Part shown: positions 48,033-57,334 of the stretch, one piece after another
How the letters are laid out: the number at the start of each line of letters is the position of its first letter
Position numbering within the stretch: the first letter of the stretch is position 1
NCBI RefSeq assembly: GCF_016741855.1
Contig: NZ_JAERRH010000010.1
Location: forward strand, 1-64,000
Reading direction: 5' to 3'
DNA length: 64,000 nt
Origin: Streptomyces musisoli
Lineage (GTDB): Bacteria > Actinomycetota > Actinomycetes > Streptomycetales > Streptomycetaceae
Made by a program: the position numbers and the translations under genes
The notes under the pieces: model-generated
The model's database searches: none
What the model saw: only the letters and a program-made list of their open reading frames with translations
What the model was told of the DNA's origin: nothing

Positions 48033-48322
48033 CCCGGTCGCACACGTGAGCGGTACCCGTCGGCGGGAACTTAGAGAGAACTCTCACTTCCACCGGCGGG
48101 TCGTTCCCCGATAAGTGGTTAAAATCGCCACTGACCAGCGAGGACGGGGCACCTCGAAGGTCCAGGGCACACGCGCGTGCTGCGGGCGACGTACCGTATG
48201 GGCGCGGGCTCAGGTACCGTGGAAGCCCTACGGACCGGCCTCTCTTCGGAGGGTCCGTTCCAGATCATGAACGCGTGTCAGACTCTGGGGCCGTTGAGCC
48301 CCGTCACCGAGGGGGTCGAGCC

Positions 48323-48574
48323 ATGGGGCGCGGCCGGGCCAAGGCCAAGCAGACAAAGGTCGCCCGCCAGCTGAAGTACAACAGCGGTGGGACTGACCTG
48401 TCACGTCTGGCCAGTGAACTGGGCGCATCGACTTCGAGCCAGCCGCCGAACGGCGAGCCGTTCGAGGACGATGAGGACGATGAGGACGACCTTTACTCCC
48501 GTTACGCCGACCTCTATGAGGACGACGACGAGGACGAGGATGAAGGTCCCTCTCAACACCGTCGCGGCGCTTGA
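48323..48574 (+). CDS. DUF3073 protein
   Basis: An 83-residue protein: MGRGRAKAKQTKVARQLKYNS is a basic, nucleic-acid-like N-terminus conserved in actinobacteria, and the rest is strongly acidic (DDEDDEDD and DDDEDEDEG). The ATG at 48323 follows CCGAGGGGGTCGAGCC. Function unknown. It is convergent with purM and ends in a hairpin. Confidence 0.92.
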   Translation: MGRGRAKAKQTKVARQLKYNSGGTDLSRLASELGASTSSQPPNGEPFEDDEDDEDDLYSRYADLYEDDDEDEDEGPSQHRRGA

Positions 48575-48593
48575 CCTTGCACTGAGCAACAGA

Positions 48594-48620
48594 CCGGTCG
48601 GTGGCACTGCCACCGACCGG
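48594..48620. terminator. Hairpin between DUF3073 and purM
   Basis: CCGGTCGGTGGC, loop ACT, GCCACCGACCGG: a perfect 12-bp stem. It is followed by an 18-bp direct repeat, GTGCTGTCCGGACGGTCA, near 48626 and 48649. Confidence 0.8.
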
Positions 48621-48663
48621 CTTCTGTGCTGTCCGGACGGTCACTTCCGTGCTGTCCGGACGG

Positions 48664-49731
48664 TCAGACGGCGTAGTCCCCGACCAGCTCGGCTCCGGTC
48701 GTCTTCTCGCCGCGCTCGGTGATCTCGCCGGCGACCCAGGCGTCGACGCCCCGGTCGGCCAGCGTCGCGAGGGCCACGTCGGTGGACTCCGCCGGGAGGA
48801 CGGCCATCATGCCGACACCCATGTTGAGGGTCTTCTCCAGCTCCAGGCGCTCGACGTTCCCGGTCTTGCCGACCAGGTCGAAGATCGCGCCCGGGGTCCA
48901 GGTGGAGCGGTCGACCACGGCGTGCAGGCCGTCCGGGATCACCCGGGCCAGGTTGGCGGCGAGTCCGCCGCCGGTGATGTGGCTGAAGGCGTGCACCTCG
49001 GCGGTGCGGGTGAGCGCCAGGCAGTCCAGCGAGTAGATCTTGGTGGGCTCCAGCAGCTCCTCGCCGAGGCTGCGGCCCAGCTCCGCGATCTCCGCCTCCA
49101 GGGACAGGCCCGCGCGGTCCAGCAGGACGTGACGGACCAGGGAGTACCCGTTCGAGTGAAGCCCGGAGGCGGCCATGGCGATCACGGTGTCACCCGTGCG
49201 GATGCGATCCGCGCCCAGCAGCCGGTCGGCCTCCACGACGCCCGTACCGGCGCCGGCGACGTCGAAGTCGTCCTCACCGAGCAGTCCCGGGTGTTCGGCC
49301 GTCTCGCCGCCCACCAGGGCGCAGCCGGCCAGCACGCAGCCCTCCGCGATGCCCTTCACGATGGCCGCGACCCGCTCGGGGTGGACCTTGCCGACGCAGA
49401 TGTAGTCGGTCATGAACAGCGGCTCGGCACCGCACACCACGATGTCGTCCATGACCATGGCGACCAGGTCGTGGCCGATGGTGTCGTAGACGCCCATGCG
49501 GCGCGCGATGTCGACCTTCGTGCCGACGCCGTCCGTGGCGGAGGCCAGCAGCGGGCGCTCGTAGCGCTTGAGGGCGGAGGCGTCGAAGAGGCCGGCGAAG
49601 CCGCCGAGGCCGCCCAGGACCTCGGGGCGCCGGGTCTTCTTCACCCACTCCTTCATCAGCTCGACGGCGCGGTCGCCCGCCTCGATGTCGACGCCCGCCG
49701 CTGCGTAGCTGGCACCAGTTGTCTCAGACAT
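48664..49731 (-). CDS. purM: Phosphoribosylformylglycinamidine cyclo-ligase
   Basis: A 355-residue AIR synthetase, step 5 of purine synthesis (FGAM + ATP to AIR). Signatures: YAAAGVDIEAGDRAVELMKEWVKKT, LLASATDGVGTKVDIA, DIVVCGAEPLFMTDYI, ALVGGETAEHPG and SGLHSNGYSLVR, with ITGGGLAANLARV near the C-terminus. It lies 35 bp downstream of purF on the same strand, so purF-purM is an operon. Confidence 0.97.
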   Translation of the reverse strand: MSETTGASYAAAGVDIEAGDRAVELMKEWVKKTRRPEVLGGLGGFAGLFDASALKRYERPLLASATDGVGTKVDIARRMGVYDTIGHDLVAMVMDDIVVCGAEPLFMTDYICVGKVHPERVAAIVKGIAEGCVLAGCALVGGETAEHPGLLGEDDFDVAGAGTGVVEADRLLGADRIRTGDTVIAMAASGLHSNGYSLVRHVLLDRAGLSLEAEIAELGRSLGEELLEPTKIYSLDCLALTRTAEVHAFSHITGGGLAANLARVIPDGLHAVVDRSTWTPGAIFDLVGKTGNVERLELEKTLNMGVGMMAVLPAESTDVALATLADRGVDAWVAGEITERGEKTTGAELVGDYAV

Positions 49732-49766
49732 GACTGTGAGAGCTTTCGTGTCGTACTGCAGGGGTG

Positions 49767-51296
49767 TTACGGGCGACGGATCGCGTCGGCCGCGGCCGTG
49801 GCGGCGGGACCGGCCGCCAGCTCGGTCTCCAGCAGCTGCTTGCCGAGCAGCTCCGGGTCCGGCAGCTCCATCGGGTACTCGCCGTCGAAGCAGGCGCGGC
49901 ACAGGTTCGGCTTGGCGATCGTGGTCGCCTCGATCATGCCGTCGATGGAGATGTAGGCCAGGGAGTCGGCGCCGAGGCTGGTGCCGATCTCCTCGATGCT
50001 CATGCCGTTGGCGATGAGTTCCGCGCGCGTGGCGAAGTCGATGCCGAAGAAGCAGGGCCACTTCACGGGCGGGGAGGAGATCCGGATGTGGACCTCGGCG
50101 GCGCCGGCCTCGCGGAGCATGCGGACCAGCGCGCGCTGGGTGTTGCCGCGCACGATCGAGTCGTCGACGACGACCAGGCGCTTGCCCTTGATGACTTCCT
50201 TCAGCGGGTTCAGCTTCAGGCGGATGCCCAGCTGGCGGATGGTCTGCGAGGGCTGGATGAACGTACGGCCCACGTACGCGTTCTTCACCAGACCGGCACC
50301 GAACGGGATGCCGGACGCCTCCGCGTAACCGATCGCGGCCGGAGTACCGGATTCCGGGGTCGCTATGACGAGATCCGCCTCGACCGGGGCTTCCTTCGCC
50401 AGCCGGCGGCCCATCTCCACGCGGGAGAGGTACACGTTCCGGCCGGCGATGTCGGTGTCCGGGCGGGCCAGGTACACGTACTCGAAGACACAGCCCTTGG
50501 GCTTCGCTTCCGCGAATCGCGAGCTGCGCAGACCGTTCTCGTCGATGGCGACGAACTCGCCCGGCTCGATCTCCCGCACGTAGCTCGCGCCGCAGATGTC
50601 CAGGGCGGCGGACTCGGAGGCGACCACCCAGCCGCGCTCCAGGCGGCCGAGGACCAGCGGGCGGATGCCCTGCGGGTCGCGGGCTGCGTAGAGGGTCTGC
50701 TCGTCCATGAAGACGAGCGAGAAGGCGCCCCGGACCTTCGGGAGGACCGTGTGGGCCGCTTCCTCGATGGTCAGCGGCTTGCCGTCCTCGTCGACCTGGG
50801 CGGCCAGCAGGGCCGTCAGCAGATCGGTGTCGTTGGTGGCCGCGACCCTGGTGGAGCGGCTGTTGTTGTCGTTCGGCAGCTGGGCGACCATCTCGGCGAG
50901 CTGCGCCGTGTTGACCAGGTTGCCGTTGTGGCCGAGCGCGATGGAACCGTGCGCGGTGGCGCGGAACGTCGGCTGGGCGTTCTCCCACACGGAGGCGCCG
51001 GTGGTCGAGTAGCGGGCGTGACCGACCGCGATGTGACCCTGGAGCGAACCGAGCGAGGTTTCGTCGAAGACCTGGGAGACCAGGCCCATGTCCTTGAAGA
51101 CGAGGATCTGGGAGCCGTTGCTGACCGCGATTCCCGCGGATTCCTGACCCCGGTGCTGGAGGGCGTAGAGCCCGAAGTACGTGAGCTTTGCGACCTCTTC
51201 ACCCGGAGCCCAGACGCCGAAGACGCCGCAAGCGTCCTGGGGGCCCTTTTCGCCGGGAAGCAGATCGTGATTGAGTCGACCGTCACCACGTGGCAC
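49767..51296 (-). CDS. purF: Amidophosphoribosyltransferase
   Basis: A 509-residue glutamine PRPP amidotransferase, the first committed step of purine synthesis. A short propeptide ends just before Cys-23 (GPQDACGVFGVW), which becomes the N-terminal nucleophile. The glutaminase half has YALQHRGQESAGIAV and GHNGNLVNT; the PRTase half has the PRPP loop RLVVVDDSIVRGNT. Cysteines in WPCFFG and LCRACFDG suit the iron-sulfur cluster of the B. subtilis-type enzyme. GTG start. Confidence 0.97.
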   Translation of the reverse strand: MPRGDGRLNHDLLPGEKGPQDACGVFGVWAPGEEVAKLTYFGLYALQHRGQESAGIAVSNGSQILVFKDMGLVSQVFDETSLGSLQGHIAVGHARYSTTGASVWENAQPTFRATAHGSIALGHNGNLVNTAQLAEMVAQLPNDNNSRSTRVAATNDTDLLTALLAAQVDEDGKPLTIEEAAHTVLPKVRGAFSLVFMDEQTLYAARDPQGIRPLVLGRLERGWVVASESAALDICGASYVREIEPGEFVAIDENGLRSSRFAEAKPKGCVFEYVYLARPDTDIAGRNVYLSRVEMGRRLAKEAPVEADLVIATPESGTPAAIGYAEASGIPFGAGLVKNAYVGRTFIQPSQTIRQLGIRLKLNPLKEVIKGKRLVVVDDSIVRGNTQRALVRMLREAGAAEVHIRISSPPVKWPCFFGIDFATRAELIANGMSIEEIGTSLGADSLAYISIDGMIEATTIAKPNLCRACFDGEYPMELPDPELLGKQLLETELAAGPAATAAADAIRRP

Positions 51297-51497
51297 GCCT
51301 TCGAGTGTAGGCGAGATCGACCACTGGTCCGAATTGGGGATACGCGCCCACCGCGGGTCGGGCGGTCCTGATCACCTTGGGCGTTTCTGCGTTTGCGCTG
51401 GTCAACGCGGTGTATCGGCTACGGCCGGGGTCTTCGGCCGGGCCGTGCGGTCCGGCCGCGGGGGTCTTTGCCGGATACGTGAGTGAGGTGTCGCACA

Positions 51498-51953
51498 TCA
51501 TTCGGGGACGTTGCGGCTGAGGCGGACGCGGTCGCCGTCACCGTCGGTGAGCGTCAGCTTCGCGGCGTCGGCCTCGGCGACGAGTGTTCCGGTGGTGAGG
51601 GTGCGGGCGAGGGCCCGCTCGAAGTCCATCCGCTCGCGGTCGCAGGCCATGCGGGTGGTGCGCAGGTCCCCGAAGGTGATCCGGTCGCCGCGCACGGTGG
51701 CCCGGGCGCTGAAGTGGTTGCAGCCCAGGTTGCCGGCCGCCTTGCCGTCCTCGTCGATGCGCAGGCGGGCGGCGGCGGGGGCGTGCCGGGTGGTGCCGCC
51801 GACGGTGAGGCTGTCGACCCGCCAGTCGACTCCGGTCACGGGCTGCTGGACGCTCACCGCACCACTGTCTCCCTCCACGTTGCCGCAGGCCACCGTGAGC
51901 GGGACGAGCACGGCGGCCGCCGTCAGGGTCAGACGCTGCTTGTAGCGGTTCAT
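51498..51953 (-). CDS. META-domain lipoprotein
   Basis: A 151-residue secreted lipoprotein with signal YKQRLTLTAAAVLVPLTVAC (lipobox LTVAC). The mature part resembles HslJ/META: VTGVDWRVDSLTVGG, RLRIDEDGKAAGNLGCNHFSARATV and RITFGDLRTTRMACDRERMDFERA. META domains are of unknown function, linked to stress or heat resistance. It is in the same direction as the DinB-like gene, 73 bp downstream. No clear ribosome binding site. Confidence 0.85.
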   Translation of the reverse strand: MNRYKQRLTLTAAAVLVPLTVACGNVEGDSGAVSVQQPVTGVDWRVDSLTVGGTTRHAPAAARLRIDEDGKAAGNLGCNHFSARATVRGDRITFGDLRTTRMACDRERMDFERALARTLTTGTLVAEADAAKLTLTDGDGDRVRLSRNVPE

Positions 51954-52026
51954 GACGATTTGACGGGCGCGCGGCAGGACCGGTTCCGGCAGGGCTCGGG
52001 GCCTGGTGCGATCCGGACGAGGGGCC

Positions 52027-52824
52027 CTATGCCATGACCGGCAGCAGCCCTCCGATGTCCGCCCGCTCCCCGCTCGCGCTGACCTTCGCGCCGGCGACGG
52101 CGTCCGCCCAGCCGACGCGCCCGGTCGCGAGCCGCACCCAGGTCAGCGGATCGGTCTCCACGACGTTGGGCGGGGTGCCGCGGGTGTGCCGGGGCCCCTC
52201 GACGCACTGCACGACGGCGTACGGCGGCACCCGCACCTCGGTGGAGCCGCCGGGCGCCTTCACGGCGAGGGCGTCGGCGAGCAGCCGGGTGGCCGCGGCC
52301 AGGGCGTGCCGGTCGTAGGGCACCTCGAGGTCCGGTACGGCGGCGTTCAGGTCGTCGGTGTGGACGACGAGTTCGACGGTACGGGTGACCAGGTAGTCGT
52401 CCAGCGGCAGGGCGCCCGCGTTGGTCTCCAGGAGCCGGCTGCCGGGGTGCTCGTCCAGGAGGGTGCCCAGGGAGGAGTCGACGTCCGCGAGGTAGGCGTC
52501 GAGGTCCGGGTGGTCCGCGGCGACGTTGCGGGTGAAGTCGGCGATGGCCGGGGCGCTCGCGGCGGTGGCGAAGGGCCACTGCACGACCGTCACGTCCTGG
52601 CGGGCCGGGGCCGGCCGGTCGAGGGCGCGGTGCACGGCGGTGACCGCCATGCCGATGTGCGCGATCAGGTCCCGTACGGTCCAGTCGCCGAGCCGGGTGG
52701 GCAGGGCGAGCTGTTCGGGGGTCAGGCCGCGGACGGCCTTCCGCACGTGGGCGAGCTGGGCGAAGACCGCTGCGCGGGTCTTGGCGGGGTCGTAGCTGCG
52801 GGCGCGCTTCCTGGCCGGTGGCAT
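52027..52824 (-). CDS. Maleylpyruvate isomerase-family (DinB-like, mycothiol-dependent) enzyme
   Basis: A 265-residue protein. The N-terminal DinB-like four-helix domain (about 20-175) contains LGDWTVRDLIAHIGMAVTAVHRAL and the metal-binding VELVVHTDDL. The C-terminal part (about 185-260: LADALAVKAPGGSTEVRVPPYAVVQC ... TWVRLATGRVGW) is sterol-carrier-like, as in the MDMPI family. Relatives use mycothiol, the actinobacterial thiol. The substrate is unknown. The same-strand TetR gene is 10 bp upstream. Confidence 0.87.
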   Translation of the reverse strand: MPPARKRARSYDPAKTRAAVFAQLAHVRKAVRGLTPEQLALPTRLGDWTVRDLIAHIGMAVTAVHRALDRPAPARQDVTVVQWPFATAASAPAIADFTRNVAADHPDLDAYLADVDSSLGTLLDEHPGSRLLETNAGALPLDDYLVTRTVELVVHTDDLNAAVPDLEVPYDRHALAAATRLLADALAVKAPGGSTEVRVPPYAVVQCVEGPRHTRGTPPNVVETDPLTWVRLATGRVGWADAVAGAKVSASGERADIGGLLPVMA

Positions 52825-52834
52825 GGCGGTGAGC

Positions 52835-53473
52835 CTATGCCCTGACCGCGTAGTCCTTCAGTCCCTTTTCGACGAGGTCGAAGGCGCGCCGGGCGCGTTC
52901 GACGGCGTCGGCGGCCACCTCGCCGACGCTCTCGCCGGCGTCGATCCGGCGGTGGTGCTCCTCGACGAGGGCGCTGCGCGCGGTGGCGAGCGTGGCGGCG
53001 GCGATCAGTGCGAGGGTCGGGTCGCCGGTCTCTTCGGTGAGCAGGTCGGCGAGTTCGCGCGCCCCCTTCTCGGACTCGACGTACGCGCGTTCGCGCAGGA
53101 CCGGCGTCGCCATGATGACCGCGCGGATCCGGCGGGCGAACGGGTCGCCGTGCAGGCCGATCGAGGGATCGCGGCGCTCCACCATCGCCAGGAACTGCCG
53201 GCGCACGGCCCCCACCGCGGACTCTCCGGGCATCCGCTCGCGCACGGCCCGTGCGGCGTCGGAGAAGTGCTCCACCATCGGCTTGAAGACCAGTTCCTCC
53301 TTCGTGCCGAAGTAGTTGAAGACGGTCATCTTCGACACCTCGGCGGCGTCGGCGATCTGCTGCACGGAGACCTCGTCGAAGCCCCGCTCGGCGAACAGGT
53401 CGACCGCCACCCGGTAGATCCGCATCTCCGTCTGCAGCTTCTTGCGCTCACGCAGCCCCATCGCCTCAGCCAT
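52835..53473 (-). CDS. TetR-family regulator
   Basis: A 212-residue TetR protein: MRIYRVAVDLFAERGFDEVSVQQIADAAEVSKMTVFNYFGTKEEL (about 17-61) is the DNA-binding domain. The 95-bp gap to the divergent MFS gene contains the near-palindrome CCAAGCCGAAGTTTTGGCTGG (about 53487-53507), a likely operator. It should repress the pump and itself. Confidence 0.92.
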   Translation of the reverse strand: MAEAMGLRERKKLQTEMRIYRVAVDLFAERGFDEVSVQQIADAAEVSKMTVFNYFGTKEELVFKPMVEHFSDAARAVRERMPGESAVGAVRRQFLAMVERRDPSIGLHGDPFARRIRAVIMATPVLRERAYVESEKGARELADLLTEETGDPTLALIAAATLATARSALVEEHHRRIDAGESVGEVAADAVERARRAFDLVEKGLKDYAVRA

Positions 53474-53486
53474 GCGGACAGCTTAC

Positions 53487-53507
53487 CAAGCCGAAGTTTT
53501 GGCTGGA
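53487..53507. promoter_or_regulatory. Candidate TetR operator
   Basis: AGCCGAA and TTTTGGCT form imperfect inverted arms within CCAAGCCGAAGTTTTGGCTGG, between divergent tetR and MFS genes. Confidence 0.5.
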
Positions 53508-53568
53508 ACAAAATCTCAGCTCGGATGAAATATTGACTTGGTACATGAACTGGGGGCATGGTGCTGCC

Positions 53569-55026
53569 ATGACCGACACCCAGCGCAAACTCGGCTTCCT
53601 CGTCTGCCTCATCACGATCGTCCTGGCCGTCCTGGACACGCAGATCGTGTCCGCGGCCACGGTGCCGATCGTCAAGGACCTCGATCCCGAGCACGGCATC
53701 GACAAGATCCCCTGGCTGGTCAGCGCCTTCTCGCTGGCCTCGGCCGCGATGCTCCCGCTGTACGGCAGGCTCTGCGACACCCTCGGCACCAAGCCCGTCT
53801 TCCTCGGCGCCCTCGGTGCCTTCCTGAGCGGCTCGGCGCTGTGCGGCGCGGCTCCGTCGATGGCCTGGCTGATCGCATCCCGGGCCCTGCAGGGCATCGG
53901 CGCGGGCGGGCTGATGAGCGTGACGATGGTCGTCATGGCCCAGCTGGCGGGGCCCGGCGCGGACCGGAACAAGGGCGCCGGCACCGGCGGCATCATCGCG
54001 GGCGGCGGCATCGCCGTGGGTCCCCTGGTCGGCGGCTTCCTCGCCGACCACGCGAGCTGGCGCTGGGCGTTCTACATCAATCTGCCCCTCGGCGTCGCCG
54101 CCCTGGCCACCGCCGTGGTCGCGCTGAAGCTCCCCCGCCCCGCCACCCGTGGCTCGGTCGACTTCGCCGGGGCCGGGCTCGCCGCCGCCTTCTCCACCAT
54201 GCTGCTGCTCGTCACCGAGTGGGGCGGCAAGCAGTACGCCTGGACGTCCCCGCAGGTCACCGGTGCGGCCCTGGCCGCGGCCGGTGCGTTCGCCCTCTTC
54301 CTGCGCCGCCAGGCCACGGCCGCCGAACCGATCCTGCCGCCGTCGCTGTTCCGCGTCCCCGAGCTGCGCCTCGGCTTCGCGATCCAGGGCCTGATGGGCG
54401 CGGCCATGACCGGCGCCATCTACTACGTGCTGGTCTACCTCCAGCTCGTCCGCGGCATCACCAGCTCCGCCGCCGGCCTGTACCTGGTCCCGATGGCCGC
54501 GGGGATCACGGCCGTCGGCGCCCTGACCGGCCGGCTCACCGAACTCGGCTGGTCCGGGCGGACCTTCGTGATCAGCGGGTCCGTCGTCGCCGCGGCCGCC
54601 TTCCTGCTGCTGGCCACCACCGACGCGGACACCTCCCTGTGGCGGCTGCGCGCGGCCATGCTGCTCGTCGGGCTCGGCTTCGGCCAGCTGCTGGGCCAGC
54701 TCATCCAGCTCGTGCAGCAGGCGGCGCCCGCCCACCAGCTCGGCGTCGCCACCACCGCCGTCCGCTTCTTCCAGACCCTCGGCACGGCCCTCGGCGCGGC
54801 CCTCTTCGGCACGCTCCTCGACCGCCTGTACGACGGCCCCGGCGACATCGGCTCCCTGGCCGCGCTGCACGGAGCGGCACACCTGCGGGGCGTGACGGCG
54901 TACACCTCCGCGATGGACACGGTGTTCCTGTGCGGAGCCGGGGTGATGGCGCTGTGCCTGCTGCTGGCCCTGCGCCTGCCCAAGGGCGCGACGGCGCCGG
55001 CCGAGAAGGAGCCCGTCGCCGCATGA
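53569..55026 (+). CDS. MFS drug exporter, DHA2 type
   Basis: A 485-residue 14-TM exporter. TM1 is FLVCLITIVLAVLDTQIVSAATVPIV; motif A is YGRLCDTLGTKPVFLG; motif C is IIAGGGIAVGPLVGGFLADHASWRW. It resembles MDR pumps of actinomycetes. The ATG at 53569 follows GGGGGCATGGTGCTGCC; an ATG at 53545 is possible. Divergent from the TetR gene, which probably controls it. Confidence 0.92.
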   Translation: MTDTQRKLGFLVCLITIVLAVLDTQIVSAATVPIVKDLDPEHGIDKIPWLVSAFSLASAAMLPLYGRLCDTLGTKPVFLGALGAFLSGSALCGAAPSMAWLIASRALQGIGAGGLMSVTMVVMAQLAGPGADRNKGAGTGGIIAGGGIAVGPLVGGFLADHASWRWAFYINLPLGVAALATAVVALKLPRPATRGSVDFAGAGLAAAFSTMLLLVTEWGGKQYAWTSPQVTGAALAAAGAFALFLRRQATAAEPILPPSLFRVPELRLGFAIQGLMGAAMTGAIYYVLVYLQLVRGITSSAAGLYLVPMAAGITAVGALTGRLTELGWSGRTFVISGSVVAAAAFLLLATTDADTSLWRLRAAMLLVGLGFGQLLGQLIQLVQQAAPAHQLGVATTAVRFFQTLGTALGAALFGTLLDRLYDGPGDIGSLAALHGAAHLRGVTAYTSAMDTVFLCGAGVMALCLLLALRLPKGATAPAEKEPVAA

Positions 55027-55030
55027 CGAA

Positions 55031-55057
55031 GGCCCGCCCGGGGCAATCGGGCGGGCC
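55031..55057. terminator. Hairpin between MFS gene and purL
   Basis: GGCCCGCCCG, 7-base loop, CGGGCGGGCC, between convergent genes. Confidence 0.8.
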
Positions 55058-55075
55058 CTCGCGTCGTACGGCCGC

Positions 55076-57334
55076 TTACGCCAGCAGCGCCGGGATCGTC
55101 GCCTCGTGGGCCTCACGCAGCTCGGCCAGGCTCAGCGAGAACTCGCCCTGCACCGCCACCGCGTCCCCGTCCACGACACCGATGCGGGTGGCCGGCAGGC
55201 CGCGCGCACCGCACATGTCGTTGAACCGGAGTTCCTCCGAGCGCGGCACGGCGACGACGGCGCGGCCGGCCGACTCGGAGAGCAGGAACGTGAAGGCGTC
55301 CAGCCCGTCGGGCACGACCAGGCGCGCGCCCTTGCCGCCGAGCAGCGCGGACTCGACCACGGCCTGGATCAGACCGCCGTCGGACAGGTCGTGCGCGGAG
55401 TCGATCATGCCGTCGCGGGAGGCCGAGATCAGGATCTCGCCCAGCAGGCGCTCGCGCTCCAGGTCCACGGCCGGGGGCAGGCCGCCCAGGTGGTCGTGGA
55501 TCACCTGGGACCAGGCCGAGCCGCCGAACTCCTCACGGGTGTCGCCGAGGAGGTAGAGCAGCTGGCCCTCCTCCTGGAAGGCGACCGGGGTGCGGCGGGC
55601 GACGTCGTCGATGACGCCGAGCACGGCCACCACCGGGGTCGGGTGGATGGCCGCCTCGCCCGTCTGGTTGTAGAGCGAGACGTTGCCGCCGGTCACCGGG
55701 GTGCCCAGCTGGAGGCAGCCGTCGGCGAGACCGCGCACGGCCTCCGCGAACTGCCACATCACGGCCGGGTCCTCGGGCGAGCCGAAGTTCAGGCAGTCGG
55801 AGACGGCCAGCGGCTTGGCGCCGGTCGTGGCGACGTTCCGGTACGCCTCGGCCAGGGCGAGCTGGGCGCCCGTGTACGGGTCGAGCTTGGCGTAACGGCC
55901 GTTGCCGTCCGTCGCGATGGCGACGCCGAGGCCGGTCTCCTCGTCCACGCGGATCATGCCGGAGTCCTCCGGCTGGGCGAGGACGGTGTTGCCCTGCACG
56001 AAGTGGTCGTACTGGGACGTGATCCACTTCTTCGACGCCTGGTTCGGCGAGGCCACCAGCTTCAGGACCTGGTCCTTCAGCTCCTCGCTCGTCTGCGGCC
56101 GGGGCAGCTTGTTCGCGTCGTCCGCCTGGAGGGCGTCCTGCCACTCGGGGCGGGCGTAGGGGCGCTCGTAGACCGGGCCCTCGTGCGCGACCGTGCGCGG
56201 GTCGACGTCGACGATCTTGCCGCCGTGCCAGAAGATCTCCAGCCGGTCGCCGTCGGTCACCTCACCGATGACGGTGGCGATGACGTCCCACTTCTCGCAG
56301 ATCTCCAGGAACCGGTCGACCTTCTCCGGCTCGACGACCGCGCACATGCGTTCCTGCGACTCGCTCATGAGGATCTCCTCAGGAGACAGGGTCGAGTCGC
56401 GCAGCGGGACGTCGTCCAGCGTGACGCGCATGCCGCCCGAGCCGTTGGAGGCCAGCTCGGAGGTGGCGCAGGACAGGCCGGCCGCACCGAGGTCCTGGAT
56501 GCCGACGACGAGCTTCTCCCGGAACGCCTCCAGGGTGCACTCGATGAGCAGCTTCTCCTGGAAGGGGTCGCCGACCTGGACGGCGGGACGCTTGGAGGGC
56601 TTGGCGTCGTCGAAGGTCTCGGAGGCGAGGATGGAGGCGCCGCCGATGCCGTCGCCGCCGGTCCTGGCCCCGTACAGGACGACCTTGTTGCCGGCGCCGG
56701 AGGCCTTGGCGAGGTGGATGTCCTCGTGCCGCATCACGCCGATGGCACCGGCGTTGACCAGCGGGTTGCCCTGGTAGCAGGCGTCGAAGACGACCTCGCC
56801 GCCGATGTTGGGCAGGCCCAGGCAGTTGCCGTAGCCGCCGATGCCGGCGACGACGCCGGGCAGGACTCGCTTGGTGTCGGGGTGGTCGGCGGCGCCGAAG
56901 CGCAGCGGGTCGACGACCGCGACCGGGCGGGCGCCCATGGCGATGATGTCGCGGACGATGCCGCCGACACCCGTGGCCGCGCCCTGGTAGGGCTCGACGT
57001 ACGACGGGTGGTTGTGCGACTCGACCTTGAAGGTGACCGCGTAGCCCTGGCCGACGTCGACGACACCGGCGTTCTCGCCGATGCCGACGAGCATCGCGTC
57101 GGACTCGGGGGCCTTCTCGCCGAACTGGCGGAGGTGGACCTTGGAGGACTTGTACGAGCAGTGCTCGGACCACATGACCGAGTACATGGCGAGTTCGGCG
57201 CCGGTCGGGCGGCGGCCGAGGATCTCCACCACCCGCTCGTACTCGTCCTTCTTCAGGCCGAGTTCGGCCCAGGGCAGCTCGACGTCGGGGGTAGCGGCCG
57301 CGTGCTCGACCGTGTCCAGAGGCGTCCGGCTCAT
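55076..57334 (-). CDS. purL: Phosphoribosylformylglycinamidine synthase, PurL subunit
   Basis: A 752-residue small-type PurL (FGAM synthetase), acting with PurQ and PurS to convert FGAR to FGAM. Conserved: MYSVMWSEHCSYKSSKVHL, ESHNHPSYVEPYQGAATGVGGI, GGDGIGGASILAS, LVVGIQDLGAAGLSCATSE, VTGGNVSLYNQT and DLSDGGLIQAVVESAL. The ATG overlaps the purQ stop codon (ATGA), so translation is coupled. Confidence 0.97.
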   Translation of the reverse strand: MSRTPLDTVEHAAATPDVELPWAELGLKKDEYERVVEILGRRPTGAELAMYSVMWSEHCSYKSSKVHLRQFGEKAPESDAMLVGIGENAGVVDVGQGYAVTFKVESHNHPSYVEPYQGAATGVGGIVRDIIAMGARPVAVVDPLRFGAADHPDTKRVLPGVVAGIGGYGNCLGLPNIGGEVVFDACYQGNPLVNAGAIGVMRHEDIHLAKASGAGNKVVLYGARTGGDGIGGASILASETFDDAKPSKRPAVQVGDPFQEKLLIECTLEAFREKLVVGIQDLGAAGLSCATSELASNGSGGMRVTLDDVPLRDSTLSPEEILMSESQERMCAVVEPEKVDRFLEICEKWDVIATVIGEVTDGDRLEIFWHGGKIVDVDPRTVAHEGPVYERPYARPEWQDALQADDANKLPRPQTSEELKDQVLKLVASPNQASKKWITSQYDHFVQGNTVLAQPEDSGMIRVDEETGLGVAIATDGNGRYAKLDPYTGAQLALAEAYRNVATTGAKPLAVSDCLNFGSPEDPAVMWQFAEAVRGLADGCLQLGTPVTGGNVSLYNQTGEAAIHPTPVVAVLGVIDDVARRTPVAFQEEGQLLYLLGDTREEFGGSAWSQVIHDHLGGLPPAVDLERERLLGEILISASRDGMIDSAHDLSDGGLIQAVVESALLGGKGARLVVPDGLDAFTFLLSESAGRAVVAVPRSEELRFNDMCGARGLPATRIGVVDGDAVAVQGEFSLSLAELREAHEATIPALLA